Shown here: in pieces, positions 11,873-23,780 of the stretch | How the letters are laid out: every line of letters starts with the position of its first letter | Position numbering within the stretch: position 1 is the first letter of the stretch | NCBI GenBank assembly: GCA_015680685.1 | Contig: MNCI01020757.1 | Location: 16,659-80,658, forward strand | From: Gnetum montanum | Taxonomy: Eukaryota > Streptophyta > Gnetopsida > Gnetales > Gnetaceae | Reading direction: 5' to 3' | Length of the DNA stretch: 64,000 nucleotides | Notes under the pieces: generated by a model | Databases searched by the model: none | What the model saw: the letters and a program-made list of their open reading frames with translations, nothing else | Told to the model about the DNA's origin: nothing | Translations under genes and position numbers: made by a program

Positions 11873-12651
11873 ATTTCTTTGCATTTTCAGCATTTTTCTT
11901 GCATTTTCTAATATTTTAACACATAGCCACACTTTGGTGGTAGTGCCCATGCATTTACATCCTCGTTTTCTCACCGAGCCCCTTGACTACGCTTACATCC
12001 ACTGACACTATTAACATTATTAACATCGCTCAAACACTTAGCATCATTTCACATCAACATCGTAGCTAACCACACTACACCCTAGTTGCATCCAACACCT
12101 TGGTTGCATATGGCAAAGTCCTTGTTTAATTAACAAGATTATTCAAGGTGCCCCATCTCTACCTCCAGTAGGCCCTCACGTGGACTCAAGGTTAAAACTA
12201 TGCACCTGTGGATCTCTCAGTGTTCTAGCCACTAACGTTTCTGGTCACCATAGTTTTATGATGCTAGAAGGAGGGCCAACCCCTTTTTCAAGCTCCATTG
12301 AGATTGTTTCATGAACTCTCTATACCATAGTTGTCCACTAATCCATCGATGTAGATTGGACCCTATAGTCGCTCCCCCTAGGACCTTGCGTGACAATCCC
12401 AAATTGCATTTGTTTCCACTATTTCACTAAGTTCCCATTGTCTTTGGTTGGAGCATAGTTGTCTCTAGTGTAGAAAGCATAGTCAGCTCTCTATCATGAA
12501 GAGCATAGTTGGCTCTTTGCAATGGAAAGCATAGTTAGCATAGACAGCATAGTTAGTAGTATCAGCCAAAACAAAGTTATTTTTAGCTAGGTCCACTATA
12601 CTTTGTAGCCAACAACCTCTATCATTTCCTTTTATAACATGATTTGCAACC

Positions 12652-14280
12652 ATGAACTTAGATCAACCTTTAGTGTTAGTTTCAAATGCACTTGAGATCG
12701 TGGCTATCCAACAAGAGACCAAGAGTGATAACCCTTTGAGTTTTATGATGACTGGGCCAAGGCAATCCCTTAGGCTACATGGCCAAGACCTAGAGTACAT
12801 CATGCTCAATAATGAGCAATACAACTTCATATGTGCAAAGATCCAAGCAGGATTTTCTATAGAGCACCTTGACATGAAGGCAAATTAGGGCTTTGAGCTA
12901 ATCCACAAGGATGGATGGGAGTATATCCCTTTCTCATTTGACATCATCCTGCTCATTGAGTTCCACCATTAGTTATTGTCCCAACTCATCTAAGTAGATG
13001 AGCATGATGTAGGAACTAACTACGAGGAAGCCTTATAAGAGGAAGTGGATGAGCTCGAAGCTTGTTTCAAACATGAGCTCCCTTTTCCCATCATCTTCCA
13101 ACAAACAATCCCTAGTTTGGTCCCTCCTTGGGTTAGTTTACCCATCCTCCTCAAGATGGTCATAACCCTAACATCCCCTTCCCACTTTATTAGGCTTAGA
13201 TTTATGCTTGTAGTGGCAACCCATTAGATGCAATACACACATCATGATGCAATAGCCCCTTTCCACTTGTCCTTCGATGCATCATCTCAGCCTACCTAGC
13301 CATCCTTGCTATCAGTAATCATGCCAGCTTAGCTATATGTTCATGTAGAGGCCATCTCCAAGCCCCAAGTGGCTCATGTAACTTGTGTTCCACATGCTTC
13401 ATCGATGTCCACAATGTCGGTCCAATCGACACATGCACGGCTTAGCCCAATCACTGTGCCCATAACACAACTAATGTAACAAGCACCTTGCGTGGTCCTA
13501 CAACCTACATTTAGGTCATGGACCACACAACCAACATAGCAGATGACACAACCAGTATAGCCCATTAGAGCATCCAAAAACTTGGATCAAGCATTTCAAC
13601 TAATCCAAACCTTGATGGAAGAGGTGAAGTAGCTCAAGGCTACCTCCTTTGAACTGGTTCAAGTAGTGGAATTCTACTAGGATGACCCCATAAGTCCTGT
13701 AGTTCCACTATTAACTCTATCAACTAGGGTCCTGTTACTCTAATTCACTAAGCACAATGGTGAAGGGGACCCCAATGCACATCTGGTGATGTTCAAGTTT
13801 GAGTTCTTACTACTACAAGCATGACCACATGCCATCATACATGTGTTTGCCATGGTATTAACTAGCAAAGCCTTAGACTAGTACTGCGCACTGCCTAGAG
13901 GATCCATCTCCTCCCTAGAAGACCTCTTAAGCCAATTTGTCACATGCTTCAAGTATAACTTGAAGCTAGAAGTGACCTTGGACCAGCTAATGCAGGTCAA
14001 GCAAGGCCCTCTAGAGCCCATGCAAAAATTCATCCAATGATGGAGTGCCTCATTGAATGAAATACGAGCGCCCATAGCCAAGGCACACCTCTTAGCTATC
14101 TTCAAGAATGTGGTTAATGATTTTAAAAAATTGAAGCTTTACTATCTAGGCCTACAGTCTTTGAGTCAAGCCCTTGCCTAGACCAAGAGCATATAGGATG
14201 CAGCTAAAGCCAGTAAGGACCTAGCCTATGTGGCCTACCAAAACCTTCATGCAAGAAAAGATAAGGACAAGGGAAAGTAG
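12652..14280 (+). pseudogene. Element B gag (Tat-like Ty3/gypsy), decayed
   Basis: The frame opens at 12652 (MNLDQPLVLVS) after an untranslated leader and runs with many stops to 14280. The N-terminal part is poorly conserved. From about 13745 it reads HNGEGDPNAHLVMFKFEF, then SKALD-stop-YCALPRGSISSLEDLL and VTLDQLMQVKQGPLEPMQ near 13860-14030. This matches the Retrotrans_gag core of Tat-lineage elements (usually AALDWY...LP..SI.SW..L, then L..VKQ...E.L..F..R). Most stops fall where Trp or Gln is expected. Confidence 0.78.
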
Positions 14281-14289
14281 AGTGCAACC

Positions 14290-15000
14290 ATGGTAACTGT
14301 GGCCAAAGAGGCCAAAATAACCAGCTCAAGGCCTACAGCTAGACCACCTAAAGGTCCAACTAATAACAAAGTCACCAACTCTAGCACCAAAGCCTTCAAT
14401 CTACCTACATTCACAATGGCCATGACACAAGATAGTCAAAGGCCTAACTTCGAGCTTAAGGACTACTCCAAGTACACCTCGTTTCCATTGAAACCATCAA
14501 AGTTGTTGGATCAATTATTGAAAGTTGGGTGCATTCAATATAAGAAAATGCCTAAGGATGCTTGCAAAAGGCATGATAGGTACTGTGAGTTGTTAAGAAA
14601 CCTTGGTTCAGTGGCACCCAGTGAGCCCCTAGTCCCAAAACACTTTAGGCTATATCGATTCTATCAATACCACCAATTATCCAGTCATAGCATGGACTTC
14701 TATCTAGCCTTGCAAGATGATCTCCAAAAAATTATTAATAGGGGTGAACTAGTGCTAAATGCCACAAACCTAGTTAGGCTAAAAAACCAGTCCATGAGGA
14801 TCTACAATGATCCTCTAAATGCAAGTGATCTCAACTACATCATAAATGCTATCAGCATCAATGATTGTTCAAAACTCATATGGTAGCCATTCGTGGTTTG
14901 GGTGTCCTTTGGCAGTGCAAGGATTTCCTTGGCCGCTATAGGTTCGAGGGCCCCCTTTCATTATCAGAGTGCCACCTCAAGCACCTACAACACCCTTCAT
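14290..15000 (+). pseudogene. Element B gag C-terminal region with degenerate zinc knuckle
   Basis: An open frame of 198 codons (14290-14886) is rich in Lys, Thr and Pro at its start. It then reads YTSFPLKPSKLLDQLLKVGC and later YQYHQLSSHSMDFYLALQDD near 14660-14720. The last block matches the knuckle preceding the protease in Tat elements (C-x-YH-x4-H-x4-C followed by ALQDDLQKLIN), with both Cys replaced by Tyr. The frame is unusually clean for this window. Stops and a frameshift follow after 14886. Confidence 0.65.
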
Positions 15001-15530
15001 GGTTAGGGTCCCACAACATGTCACAACAATAATAGTTTAGCCACCCTTTGTCATTAGGGTGCCACAACCTGCTAAATCCTCATCTACCTGGAGCTTGGTA
15101 GTGGGTAATGAATCGGTTTCTTCCCATCCAAGGACAAATCCTACCAACAACATTAATAGATCCTCTAGGTAACAACCTAGGAAACTAAATGAGCATCTTA
15201 GGCAACATTAAGAGCAAAGAGTGCTTGGTTCATCAAAGCTGGTCCCTCTATCTACAACCCCCATGGCCAAAACAACTAAAGAGGCCATCACCAGCAAAAC
15301 ACAACCAAGCACTAAAGCCCTTGTGGAGGCCAAGCCAATGAATCCCAAGTCACCTCCCTATGAAATTCATCTCCTAGGACATATGGAAGAAGTCAAAGCC
15401 AATAAAAATGCAGCTAATGGCAAAGACTTCATGGATGAATGGGCCCAAGTTAAGTAAGCACTCAAACAGAAAAACACAACATTGAGCCTTTATGATCTAA
15501 TCATGACCTCATCTACCCACTGTGAGGCAC
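15001..15530 (+). other. Linker between gag and protease of element B
   Basis: A short open frame at 15221-15457 is rich in Lys, Thr and Pro (PLSTTPMAKTTKEAITSK). It ends in a segment typical of the gag-protease linker of Tat elements. No folded domain is recognised. Confidence 0.45.
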
Positions 15531-15538
15531 TAGTGTAG

Positions 15539-15988
15539 ATGTTGACCTCCATTCCTATCATGGAGGACATCCCTATAGATGAGAACTCCATTCATGTAGT
15601 GATGCTACCTCCTACACCAAAAGAATTAAGCTCCACATCCCTAGCATTTCGTGATGAGACTATTAAGGTCAAACCTAAAAAGGGTGTAGTCATAAAAACC
15701 CTCATGTTCATCACCATATGTGTTAGGCAATGCAAGGTTCAAAGGGTGCACATCAATGAATGGGCAACAACAAATGTTGTCCCATACACTGTCATTGATA
15801 AACTGGGCCTCATGGACCAAATCAAGCCAACAAAAATCACATGCCTAAAGTCCTTCAATGGCTTGCACATCATTGTTAGGGGTACCTTCACATTTTCCTT
15901 TGTAGTAGGGGATAAATTCGTCATCACTGTCAAATTCATCATTATAGAGGAGACACCAGGCTTTAACTTAATATTGGGTAGGGATTAG
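15539..15988 (+). pseudogene. Element B retropepsin-like protease, inactive
   Basis: In this 149-codon frame, VHINEWATTNVVPYTVIDKLGL (about codons 70-90) aligns with the protease active site, usually VLIDNGA..N..P......LG. The catalytic Asp is Asn and the following Gly is Trp. The later block NLILGRD followed by a stop for Trp (near 15967-15990) is the conserved ILGR.W flap-to-dimer motif. Retropepsins mature the polyprotein; this copy cannot. The coding sequence ends about 300 bp later, and RT only resumes at 22.6 kb. Confidence 0.8.
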
Positions 15989-16309
15989 TTGGCCTAATTA
16001 CTAGCTATCTCCTCTTCAATCCATCAAGAAATCCACCTTGTATACAAAGGTGGTGAAGATATCATTCATGGTGATAACGCTACCCATCTTACTTTCAACA
16101 ACATAGACATGGAGCAAGGGTTGAAGGTCAAATTTCTTGATGATGCACCTTTGGTAGACAACAAAACATGTGAAGCCAACACACTTGAAGAGGTGGTAGA
16201 AATCACCAACCTTCTAGAGGATACCCTATGGGTTGAAGTGCCCTTCAACAGAGTGCACTCTAGGCCATATGTGCCCCCTAATCCACACTGGATTAGGAAG
16301 AAACTGTAG

Positions 16310-16560
16310 GACTAAGGTACCTCCTTAGTCCAAGAGCGTGCTAGGAGCCTACCTGTGATTCACTACCCTACACCCTACATCTTGTGTTCCACTTATGTTG
16401 CATTAGTACTATAGCATATTATTTGCATTTAGTTTAATCACTTAGCTCACCATCTACATTTCCTACACATTTAATGCTTAGTTTACATTTTTGCTATTGT
16501 TGCTTTAATGCATTTACTTTCATGCATAAAAAACATCAAAATGCATAAAAATCATAAACA
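16310..16560 (+). other. AT-rich spacer after the element B protease
   Basis: Noncoding, with short AT-rich words and no domain. It leads into the tandem-repeat array that marks the left edge of the antisense gene unit. Confidence 0.5.
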
Positions 16561-16564
16561 CTAA

Positions 16565-16960
16565 AATTACAAAAATAGGAGGTAATACACAGCCAACCAT
16601 AGCCTTAAATTGACAATGCTACAACTTGCCATGGCTTTAAACTAGCATTTATGGCCTAGAATGACATGAAACTATCAATCCTCTTATTATGGCCCGAAAT
16701 GACCTTAAACTAGCAGTATACTTAGCCCACTATGGCCTTAAATTGGTAATGTGCAACTCGCCATGGCCTTAAACTAGCAACATAATGGCCCAAAATGGCC
16801 TTAAACTAGTAACACATGTGGCCCAAAATGAACTTAAACTATCATCATGGCTGAAATGGCCTTAAACTATTTCCTTCAATCCCATCGTAGTGGCCTAAAA
16901 TGGCCTTAAACTAGCATCGACCCTCCTGCTATGGCCTTAAACTAGCATGGGGATTGTAAT
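16565..16960 (+). repeat. Tandem array, ATGGCCTTAAACTAGCA-type units
   Basis: About a dozen irregular units of 25-45 bp share the core GGCC(T/C)TAAA(C/T)TAGCA. The core resembles that of the array at 26140-27180 (GATGTTAAACTAGCA) and of a short stretch at 22375-22435. Confidence 0.8.
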
Positions 16961-17177
16961 GGCTTAGTTACACTATCATCACATAATCCTAAGTTAGCAT
17001 ATTAATCATAGCAAGCACATAGCAAGTAACCATAAAAAAGAAAAGTTACAAATTACATATAGCAAATACATTCATTAGATGTCACATAAATGTTAGTACA
17101 TAGCATGAGCAGCATCATGTCGCAAAATATAGCAAAAATAGCAAAACACCTAACAATGGGTGTATATCAAATCATGC

Positions 17178-20100
17178 TTAACTAGTGGCACTAGGTGGAG
17201 GAAAAGGTTCTTCTTCCTCCACCGTGTTGCTGGGGCCTACAGCATCACTTGGTACCTATCACCATAACCACAACAAAAACAAGTAGTTAGTAAGTAAACA
17301 TGTACTATACAAACTAACTTAAAACATTAAAAATGCAAAAAAAAAAAATAACTAAAACTAACTTGAGAGGGTCCCACATTAATGTGTTCTAAAGGCAACT
17401 TCCCTAGGCTAGCCTCTAAGCATCATAGGATCTCAGACTGAGAAAGTTGTGTCTAGTTCTCCTAGCCAAAGACAATTCTCACAAGGGTCTTGCCTTTGTT
17501 CATAATGGTCCATGTGGGTGGCTCTATTAAAAAGGTAGTAGAAGAAGACTCTCCTGAAGGGGTGATGATCTACCTTTCAGAAGAGCCACTTACCACTGTG
17601 TGCTTCTTGAATAGCTCATACACCTATCTTTCGCCAATCACCTCAAGAAACATCTTGAGGTAGTGGAATTCGATAGAATCCTCCTTGTACCATTGTAGGT
17701 ATGCATCATGCTCACACTTATATTAGTGTTTGTGGTTCTTTTGTCTTTGCCCCCATCAGTAGACCTTCATTTTTACCTCTGAGAGTTGTCCAATATCAGG
17801 CATACTCTATCTCAAAGGTGCGCCAAGTGTTGTCTCCCTATGATCTAGTTGCTAGAAAGTCATATCTAGACTAAAGATATCCAATCTTTGTATCTTGGCT
17901 AGTCACTCTCGTCTGTAGCTCATGCAAGTATTTCCACAGGTGCTCATTCAAATGCTTGTAGAATCATAATGCCTTTGCACAGGAAAGCATGCACTTGTTC
18001 AATGTCTTATACATGCAACAAGACACCTGATCCACTTTAGCAGCAAGGTCAAGGAGGGCATCCACCTTGGCCACCTTGCTTAGATCCCACTATAGCTTAG
18101 GACCTATAGGCATGCAACAATTAGTCAATCTTAGCCAAGAACTAAGCATTCAAGTGGTGAAGTGACATAAAGTAAAATAACATCATGCATATACCAAGCT
18201 TAGGATCTGCCTATTGTAGGTAGTCCACCATGTCCTCAATGATGCCTTCCATGAAGGTGAATTCATTAGGCATATTTACCCATGGCTCCATGTGGTAGGT
18301 AGATGTGGGATCGCTGGTAAGAACATTTGATATTGTAACAAAATAATACAATTAGCATATAATCGATTAGCTAAAGATACTAGAGCAAAAAGGCATTGAC
18401 AAATGGGAATCAAAGTTAGTTACCTAGCAAGCCCTTAGGCATGAGTGTAGGAGGCTCACCTAGTTGCACATCATCAAATAAGCTATTAAAATCACCCCCA
18501 TCAGGGTGGAGCAACCCCTCTTTCTCCAACTATTGAAGGATCTTTGTTGCATCGTGGAGCTCATCCCCATGAGCCTCTTCCTCCTTAGTTTGGGAAGGTG
18601 CTTCTTCTACTGCTACCTTAGCCACTGCTCCTACATCCCTCTTTGTTGTTTCTATGATTAACACATATACATACATAGCACATTAGTACACATATGCATG
18701 TCATTAGCTAGTCAATATTATAACATAAAAGAGAAAATATATAAAAACATAAACATACATAAATACAACTAATGCATCTAAGAAGTTACGCATGGTAACA
18801 TGCAACCTTTGCACACAAACTTTGAAGCTTGATGTCGATCCTCTTACTGCTTGGCCTTCCAACCTTAGGGGCAACCTCCTCTACAAGATGTGGCCTCTTG
18901 ATCTTAGCCTTAGATGGTCCCACCATCTTAGCTATATAGTGATCTACCTTGCTTACATCCCCAATGCCAACTAGAAGACCCTCTTCTACATTATTGCGAG
19001 TGATGTAACTACCCCATGGAACCCTTAGTCATTATGGATAATGGCTCATTGATCTCCTCTAGGGGGTCCTATGCACATCTAGTTGTGAACATATGCTTAA
19101 TCCATGAATTAGATAACTACTTGTGATCCTACATCATTTATTGCCCACCATTGTGCACAACCAAGAGCTTTGCAAACCTTCGTAGGTATCTTGCAAAGAA
19201 CATGAAGTGGACATCGGACCTCACTTGGAGGTTGAACCACAACCTAGAGATCTTCGCATGCAAGTTAGTCACAATGTATGCAGCCTAGTTGAACCTCATA
19301 TCCTCCAGTGGCACCTCCTTCATCACCCGTGCCTGCTCCACTTCAAGGATCTTTTCTTGGGAGAACAGCTTCAAAAAGGCACAAGCATGGAACAAAAGGT
19401 AGAGCTGCTATACCTCAAGCACAAGCACATCTTTAATTGGTATGCCCTTGTGAGATCAAGTGGCCCCCAACCAATCCTCGATCTTCCATCTACAATCCAC
19501 CTCCATGCTAGCCTTATTGATAATCGTCAAGACATTAGTGGGGAGGCCAAAGAGGTCAACAAAAAAGGCCTTGCTAAGGTCCATCACTACTATCACATTG
19601 TGCACATGTGTGAAAAATTGTCTGATGTCACTACTGAAGGAGTCGATGATGGTAACCATTTCAACCACCAAGATAATTGGGCTAAGGGCCAAAAATAAGT
19701 CCATCAACCCTGCACGTGTGAGCCTAGTAGTTAGCACCTCTGAGGCTTTATGGCACAACTAGTGTTGCGCATGCTTCACATCGTCATACGTTGTGATGAG
19801 GATGGCCTCTGTGCGGCTCGTGGTGATCACCGTCACCTTGCCTAAGGCAACTACCGCTACAACAAAGGCAAAACAATGTTAGCATCATGCAAAGGCAAAT
19901 TAACAGGCATACATGAGTAGCACATGAGCCAAAGCTTAAGTACATACACGACACAAATGGTGTGTCAGATGAGGATGGTGCTACAAGCATCTCCTCAATG
20001 TTTATCTAGTGGCCCACTTGTCCAAGCAACTATGGATCCTACATTGTCCATATGCCTTCCGGTATCAGGTAGGATAGACCTCCAGATTAGGCCCCACTTG

Positions 20101-22020
20101 CTCAAGCACAGCTACCTAAACATTCACACTAGAGGAGAACACCTCCAAGGTAGTGCGAGTCAAGGCTAGAGTGTTCACCTCATCATGTAGGCCTTCCTCA
20201 TCAACTCTAAACCTAACGCTAAGCATGAGTCATTAGCAAGATAACATAAGCTAATAGTGCAAAAATACTATGAAAACCATAAGAGCACTTACCCTCCAAC
20301 GTAGTAGATAGTTCCAGGTGGGTTTTGGAACAAGGTGTGCACTCATAGCATGATAAAGAGAGTATTGCTCTTGTTGTAGCAACCAAACCCCATCATGTGT
20401 CATATCTTAGATAGGCATCGAGTGCTCTTAGGGCCTTTGCCCAAACCCCTTGCCCCATGATCACTAGCAATAGGCTCAGCTAAGATAAATCTCAAGATGC
20501 TCCGATTAGCCTCAAGTAGCAACGTCTTGATGATGGTGCAAGTAGCCTCCATCACCAAGTGTGACCACATGATCATACTAAACTGTTGCAACAAGAATTT
20601 TAGGAACTCACAAGCTCTTAGCCGAAACCACACCACCTGATGGCCCACTCACATATTTGGTGTAGGCATGTTGGGAATAGGCTTGCTCATGTAGCATAGC
20701 ATGCCCACAAGCTCCACTATGATCAAGACAAGCTTTAGCAGCATCCTGCAACTGCCAGGCAACAAGAAAAGCATTAGTATACAGACATAGATGTAAACTT
20801 TGACATGAAATTATTAAAATTAGTTAGCAAAAATTAGCAAAATTAATACAATATAACATGGATTAGTGAAAATTCTTAATTTTGGCAATACATTCTAGGG
20901 CCCTATGGGTATAGGATGTCAACCAACTCATTTGACATGCTTGGTATTCACTAGGGTATAGCACATTTTTATAGGCTTAGCATTTCAATTCTCAGGTTTG
21001 CCAAAATGCATAGAGAGTGTAGTCTCATAGACATAGAAAGCGTAGTCTCCCATGGTGTTGTGCCCAGCGACCCCCTTCACCCACTACTATGGTAGGTCAC
21101 ATTTTTGTCGCGCCCTTACAAAAATTCCAAAAAAAAGAGGAAAAAAATAGAAGAAACATGTGTTGGCGTTGAGCACCCCCATGGCCCCTATGATCGCGCT
21201 ATGGGACACAATTGTCCTTGTAGCCCTTGTGGTGCCCTGCAAGGTGCTAAAACCCCACAATCCCCATGGTGCATGACATGCCTAGCCCCTACCTAGCACC
21301 CAAAACACAAAAAAAATTTCCAAAAAAAAAAAAGAAAAGAAAAATAGTCACATTGTGCAATGGAAGCCATTCCCCTTGTGGCCATGTCGTGACCCCTATG
21401 AACATGGCAACCATGGTCCCCTCCCCCCACACTTGGATAGTGCCATGTGTACACCAAGCTTAGCCCTCCATTGTGTGGCCCCCAAAGGGATGAACAAAAA
21501 TCCCTACCCCTCTAAAGATAAAAGGAAATTTTAGAAAAAATGTAGGACAAACCCCTGCTGCACCCTTTGTCCCCAATGGTAGGCCACCCCTAGCTATCAT
21601 TAGAACCCACAACGCCTACCCACTTTGCATGTGTCCCAGCCCATCTACAACCCTAGACCTTGTGGCCTCACAATAATGAAAAAAAATGTGCAGCTAAACC
21701 CTTCCTCCCTAAACCTGTGTAATGTAGTAGAACAAACAAAACCCTCTCTACCATTGCACCCTCCCCATTACTATGTTATGCCATAATAGTGCGCAGTGGC
21801 AATAACCACTGCCATGGTAGGGCATGCCAAAAGACTACACCCCCAAACCCTTACCCTCAAAAAAAATGGCAAATATAACAAAGAAAAATGAACAAAGGGG
21901 AGTGTGTAGTCAAGGTACCTAGTTGATGTTGACAACCTCCTCTTCTTCATGTGTACCTGTGGTAGGTGGCCCAGTGCTCTCTTCCCCTTAGTGATGTTCA
22001 CCAGTCCTAGGTGCAAGCAT
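17178..22020 (-). pseudogene. Multi-exon antisense gene inside element B, between protease and RT
   Basis: Read on the minus strand, at least eight exon blocks join with canonical splice signals. Approximate exons are 22020-21919 (donor GTACCT), 20751-20293 (acceptor CCTGGCAG, donor GTAAGT), 20218-19950, 19856-about 18940 (acceptor TTGTTGTAG), 18651-18424, 18313-18195 (acceptor TTCTTACCAG), 18103-about 17365, and a last exon near 17260-17178 encoding VEEEEPFPPPSATS and a TAA stop. Recognisable stretches include RFRVDEEGLHDEVNTLA, ALSPIILVVEMVTIIDS, and a helical segment VAKVDALLDLAAKVD with LWKYLHELQTRV that is probably coiled coil. In-frame stops and at least one frameshift (near 17710) show decay. 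I do not recognise the family. Antisense extra ORFs are known in Tat elements such as Grande, but there they lie downstream of integrase. Confidence 0.6.
21005..21060. promoter_or_regulatory. U3-like AGCGTAGTC motif cluster inside antisense intron 1
   Basis: AGTGTAGTCTC and AAGCGTAGTCTCC recall the dyad half-sites of the element B U3. The cluster lies within the presumed first intron of the antisense gene. Confidence 0.35.
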
Positions 22021-22148
22021 CAACTGTAGCATGTCATTATTCCAGCTATGCTCTCCACTAGTAGCATGCAATAGCAATGGCACAACTATGCTTTGGACTT
22101 CACATTTGAAAGTAAGAAAATGACAAGTTACCCACAGTGAAAGTGCAC

Positions 22149-22156
22149 CTATATAC
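22149..22156 (-). promoter_or_regulatory. TATA box of the antisense gene
   Basis: The minus strand reads GGGTATATAGGTGCAC. It lies about 130 bp upstream of the first ATG at 22020, which leaves room for a start site near 22120 and a 5' UTR of roughly 100 nt. U3-like dyad motifs lie just upstream (22188-22265). Confidence 0.5.
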
Positions 22157-22187
22157 CCTCCTAGGATCATTTAATGATCCACCAACT

Positions 22188-22265
22188 TGGGACTATGCTC
22201 CACACTAGACACATAGTGGAGAGTGTAGTTGGGTGAGAGCGTAGTCGATGAGAGCATAGTCATCC
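22188..22265. promoter_or_regulatory. U3-like dyad motif cluster upstream of the antisense TATA box
   Basis: GGGACTATGCTCCACACTAG, then GAGAGTGTAGTTGGG, AGAGCGTAGTC and AGAGCATAGTC follow one another. They are the same words that form the LTR U3 dyads at 10628-11045. The spacing to the TATA box is like that of a promoter. Confidence 0.5.
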
Positions 22266-22374
22266 ATACATAGCCAAAATTTTCAACTTTTCACTACCTA
22301 GTGAATGCCCGAACAAATTTCACTCCCCAAGCATAGCCAACCTTGCTGGAAATGACATGTCTGACGTGTCCATG

Positions 22375-22560
22375 GTCTACTAAGACCTAAAACTAGTATG
22401 TAGATGGCCCACTGAGGCCTAAAACTAGCACAAGCATGTTTACCCTTCCTTACTAGACTACATGCATACTTACGTGAATTTCATCGCATTGCTTTCTCTT
22501 CATTTATGCACATTAACTTCATTAAAACAAGTGTCGCTTGATGTTTTTCTAGTTGATTTT
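22375..22560 (+). other. Short repeat remnant and possible 3' splice site before pol
   Basis: Two or three CC.AAAACTAG units (22380-22435) echo the flanking arrays. Just before pol resumes, the plus strand has a T-rich run and TTTTGCAG near 22555-22563, a plausible acceptor. Ogre/Tat elements are known to splice an intron between protease and RT. No matching donor was established. Confidence 0.35.
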
Positions 22561-22579
22561 GCAGGATCTTGCAGGAACA

Positions 22580-23780
22580 TAGCATGGCTATGCATGAGCA
22601 GCTCTTCTCACCTCTAGTTTTCACTAGACCTCATGGTGATATCAAGTAGTGGATTGACCCACATTGCCTAGACCTTGAGCCTATAGCCTACAATGAGTAC
22701 ATTGCATCTATAGAGGCACCACTAGATTGGCCTAACTATCTAGTTAAGACTCTCAATCTAGAGGTAGGGGACCTCACAGAGGATCCTCTCATCGAGATCC
22801 TTGTGGCTACACCCAACAATGAGTTACAAATGCTAAAACTAAGCTCATTGCTAGAGCCCCAATATGCCTAGGACATTGCTAGAGTGCTTAACAATAACAT
22901 CAAGGCATTCGCATGGTTATATGAGAACATGCTAGGCCTAGATCCTTGGCTAGTCCAACATAACATTATCCTTGATCCCTACATTGGCTAGTCCAACATA
23001 ACATTATCCTCAATCCCTACATTAAACTAGTTAAACAAAAAGCATGCAAGGTTAAACCTGAGGTGGCATTGGTAGTCCATGATGAAATCACCAAGCTTTA
23101 CAAAGCCAGTTTCATTCAGGTTGTTGACTATGTAGATTGGGTCTCCAACATCATATTTGTGTCTAAGAAAAATGGAAGCATATGCATTTGCATAGACTTC
23201 TGGGACCTAAACAAGGCCACCATCAAAGATGACTTCTTGTTACTTAGTATTGATCAATTGGTTGATACCATGATTAGACATGCCTTGTTATCCTTTATGG
23301 ATAGGTTCTTGGGCTACAACTAGATTAGGATCAACCCTAAGCATCAACTCAGGATAACCTTCATGACTCCTTGGGGTACATTTTGCTATACCATGATCCC
23401 TTTTGGAATCAAGAACATAGGAGTGACCTATCAACATGCCATGACATATATCTTTAGTAATTACAAGCTAAGTTTGCTTAATGATTATGCCAATGACATT
23501 GCCGTTAAGTCTAAAGTGACCCACAACCATGTAGATGATCTAGACTTAGTGCTTAATCATTGCTTAAAACATGATCTTAGGTTGAATTCCAAGAAGTGTG
23601 TTTGCGATGTTAGAATGAGCTAGATGCTTGGTTTTGTAGTATTTGAGGCAAGTATATGCATAGACCCCAACAAGGTTAAGGCCATAACCAACTTACCACT
23701 GTCAACCAACCTTAAGGAGCTACAAGGGTTGCAAGGTAGACTATAGTTCATATGTAGGTTTATTGCTAGGTTAACCAATA
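22580..23780 (+). pseudogene. Element B reverse transcriptase, decayed
   Basis: The frame is recognisable from a pol N-terminal stretch (EDPLIEILV, then FAWLYENMLGLDP near 22915) into RT proper. VSNIIFVSKKNGSICICIDFWDLNKA lies near 23140-23215, MTPWGTFCYTMIPFGIKN near 23363-23415, and YANDIAVKS near 23487-23513. The catalytic box, usually YADDIVVKS, has lost its first Asp to Asn. The open frames 23063-23323 and 23363-23623 are separated by one stop. A 37-bp tandem duplication at about 22947-23022 lies upstream of the RT core. Confidence 0.88.
22947..23022 (+). repeat. 37-bp tandem duplication in element B pol
   Basis: TTGGCTAGTCCAACATAACA and its continuation through ATCCCTACA occur twice in a row with one or two differences. 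Because 37 is not a multiple of three, the duplication shifts the pol frame. It is a local slippage event after loss of function. Confidence 0.8.

Larger units (their letters stand above)
10572..12630 (+). repeat. Element B 5' LTR and leader (right boundary not fixed)
   Basis: The left end is fixed by comparison with the 3' LTR start at 28489. Both run through ACACCAC.AAATTTGGA.TTTGGCATCT and stay alike for about 165 bp. The U3 part carries repeated GACTATGCTC...GAGCATAGTC motifs. A TATA box lies at 11448-11455, followed by a transcribed region with a CT microsatellite at 11833-11868. The LTR 3' end and primer site could not be placed, because the 3' LTR is truncated and no convincing site complementary to a tRNA end is seen before the gag start near 12652. 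Confidence 0.6.

Noticed and set aside
12160-12640. Primer-binding site of element B
   Set aside because: Several TGG-containing phrases were compared with tRNA-Met, tRNA-Asp and other common plant sites; none matched well enough to fix the LTR end.
19207-19762. Plus-strand frames of 163 and 100 codons
   Set aside because: They overlap exon 4 of the antisense gene, whose minus frame fits splice sites at both sides of neighbouring exons; the plus frames have no family features.
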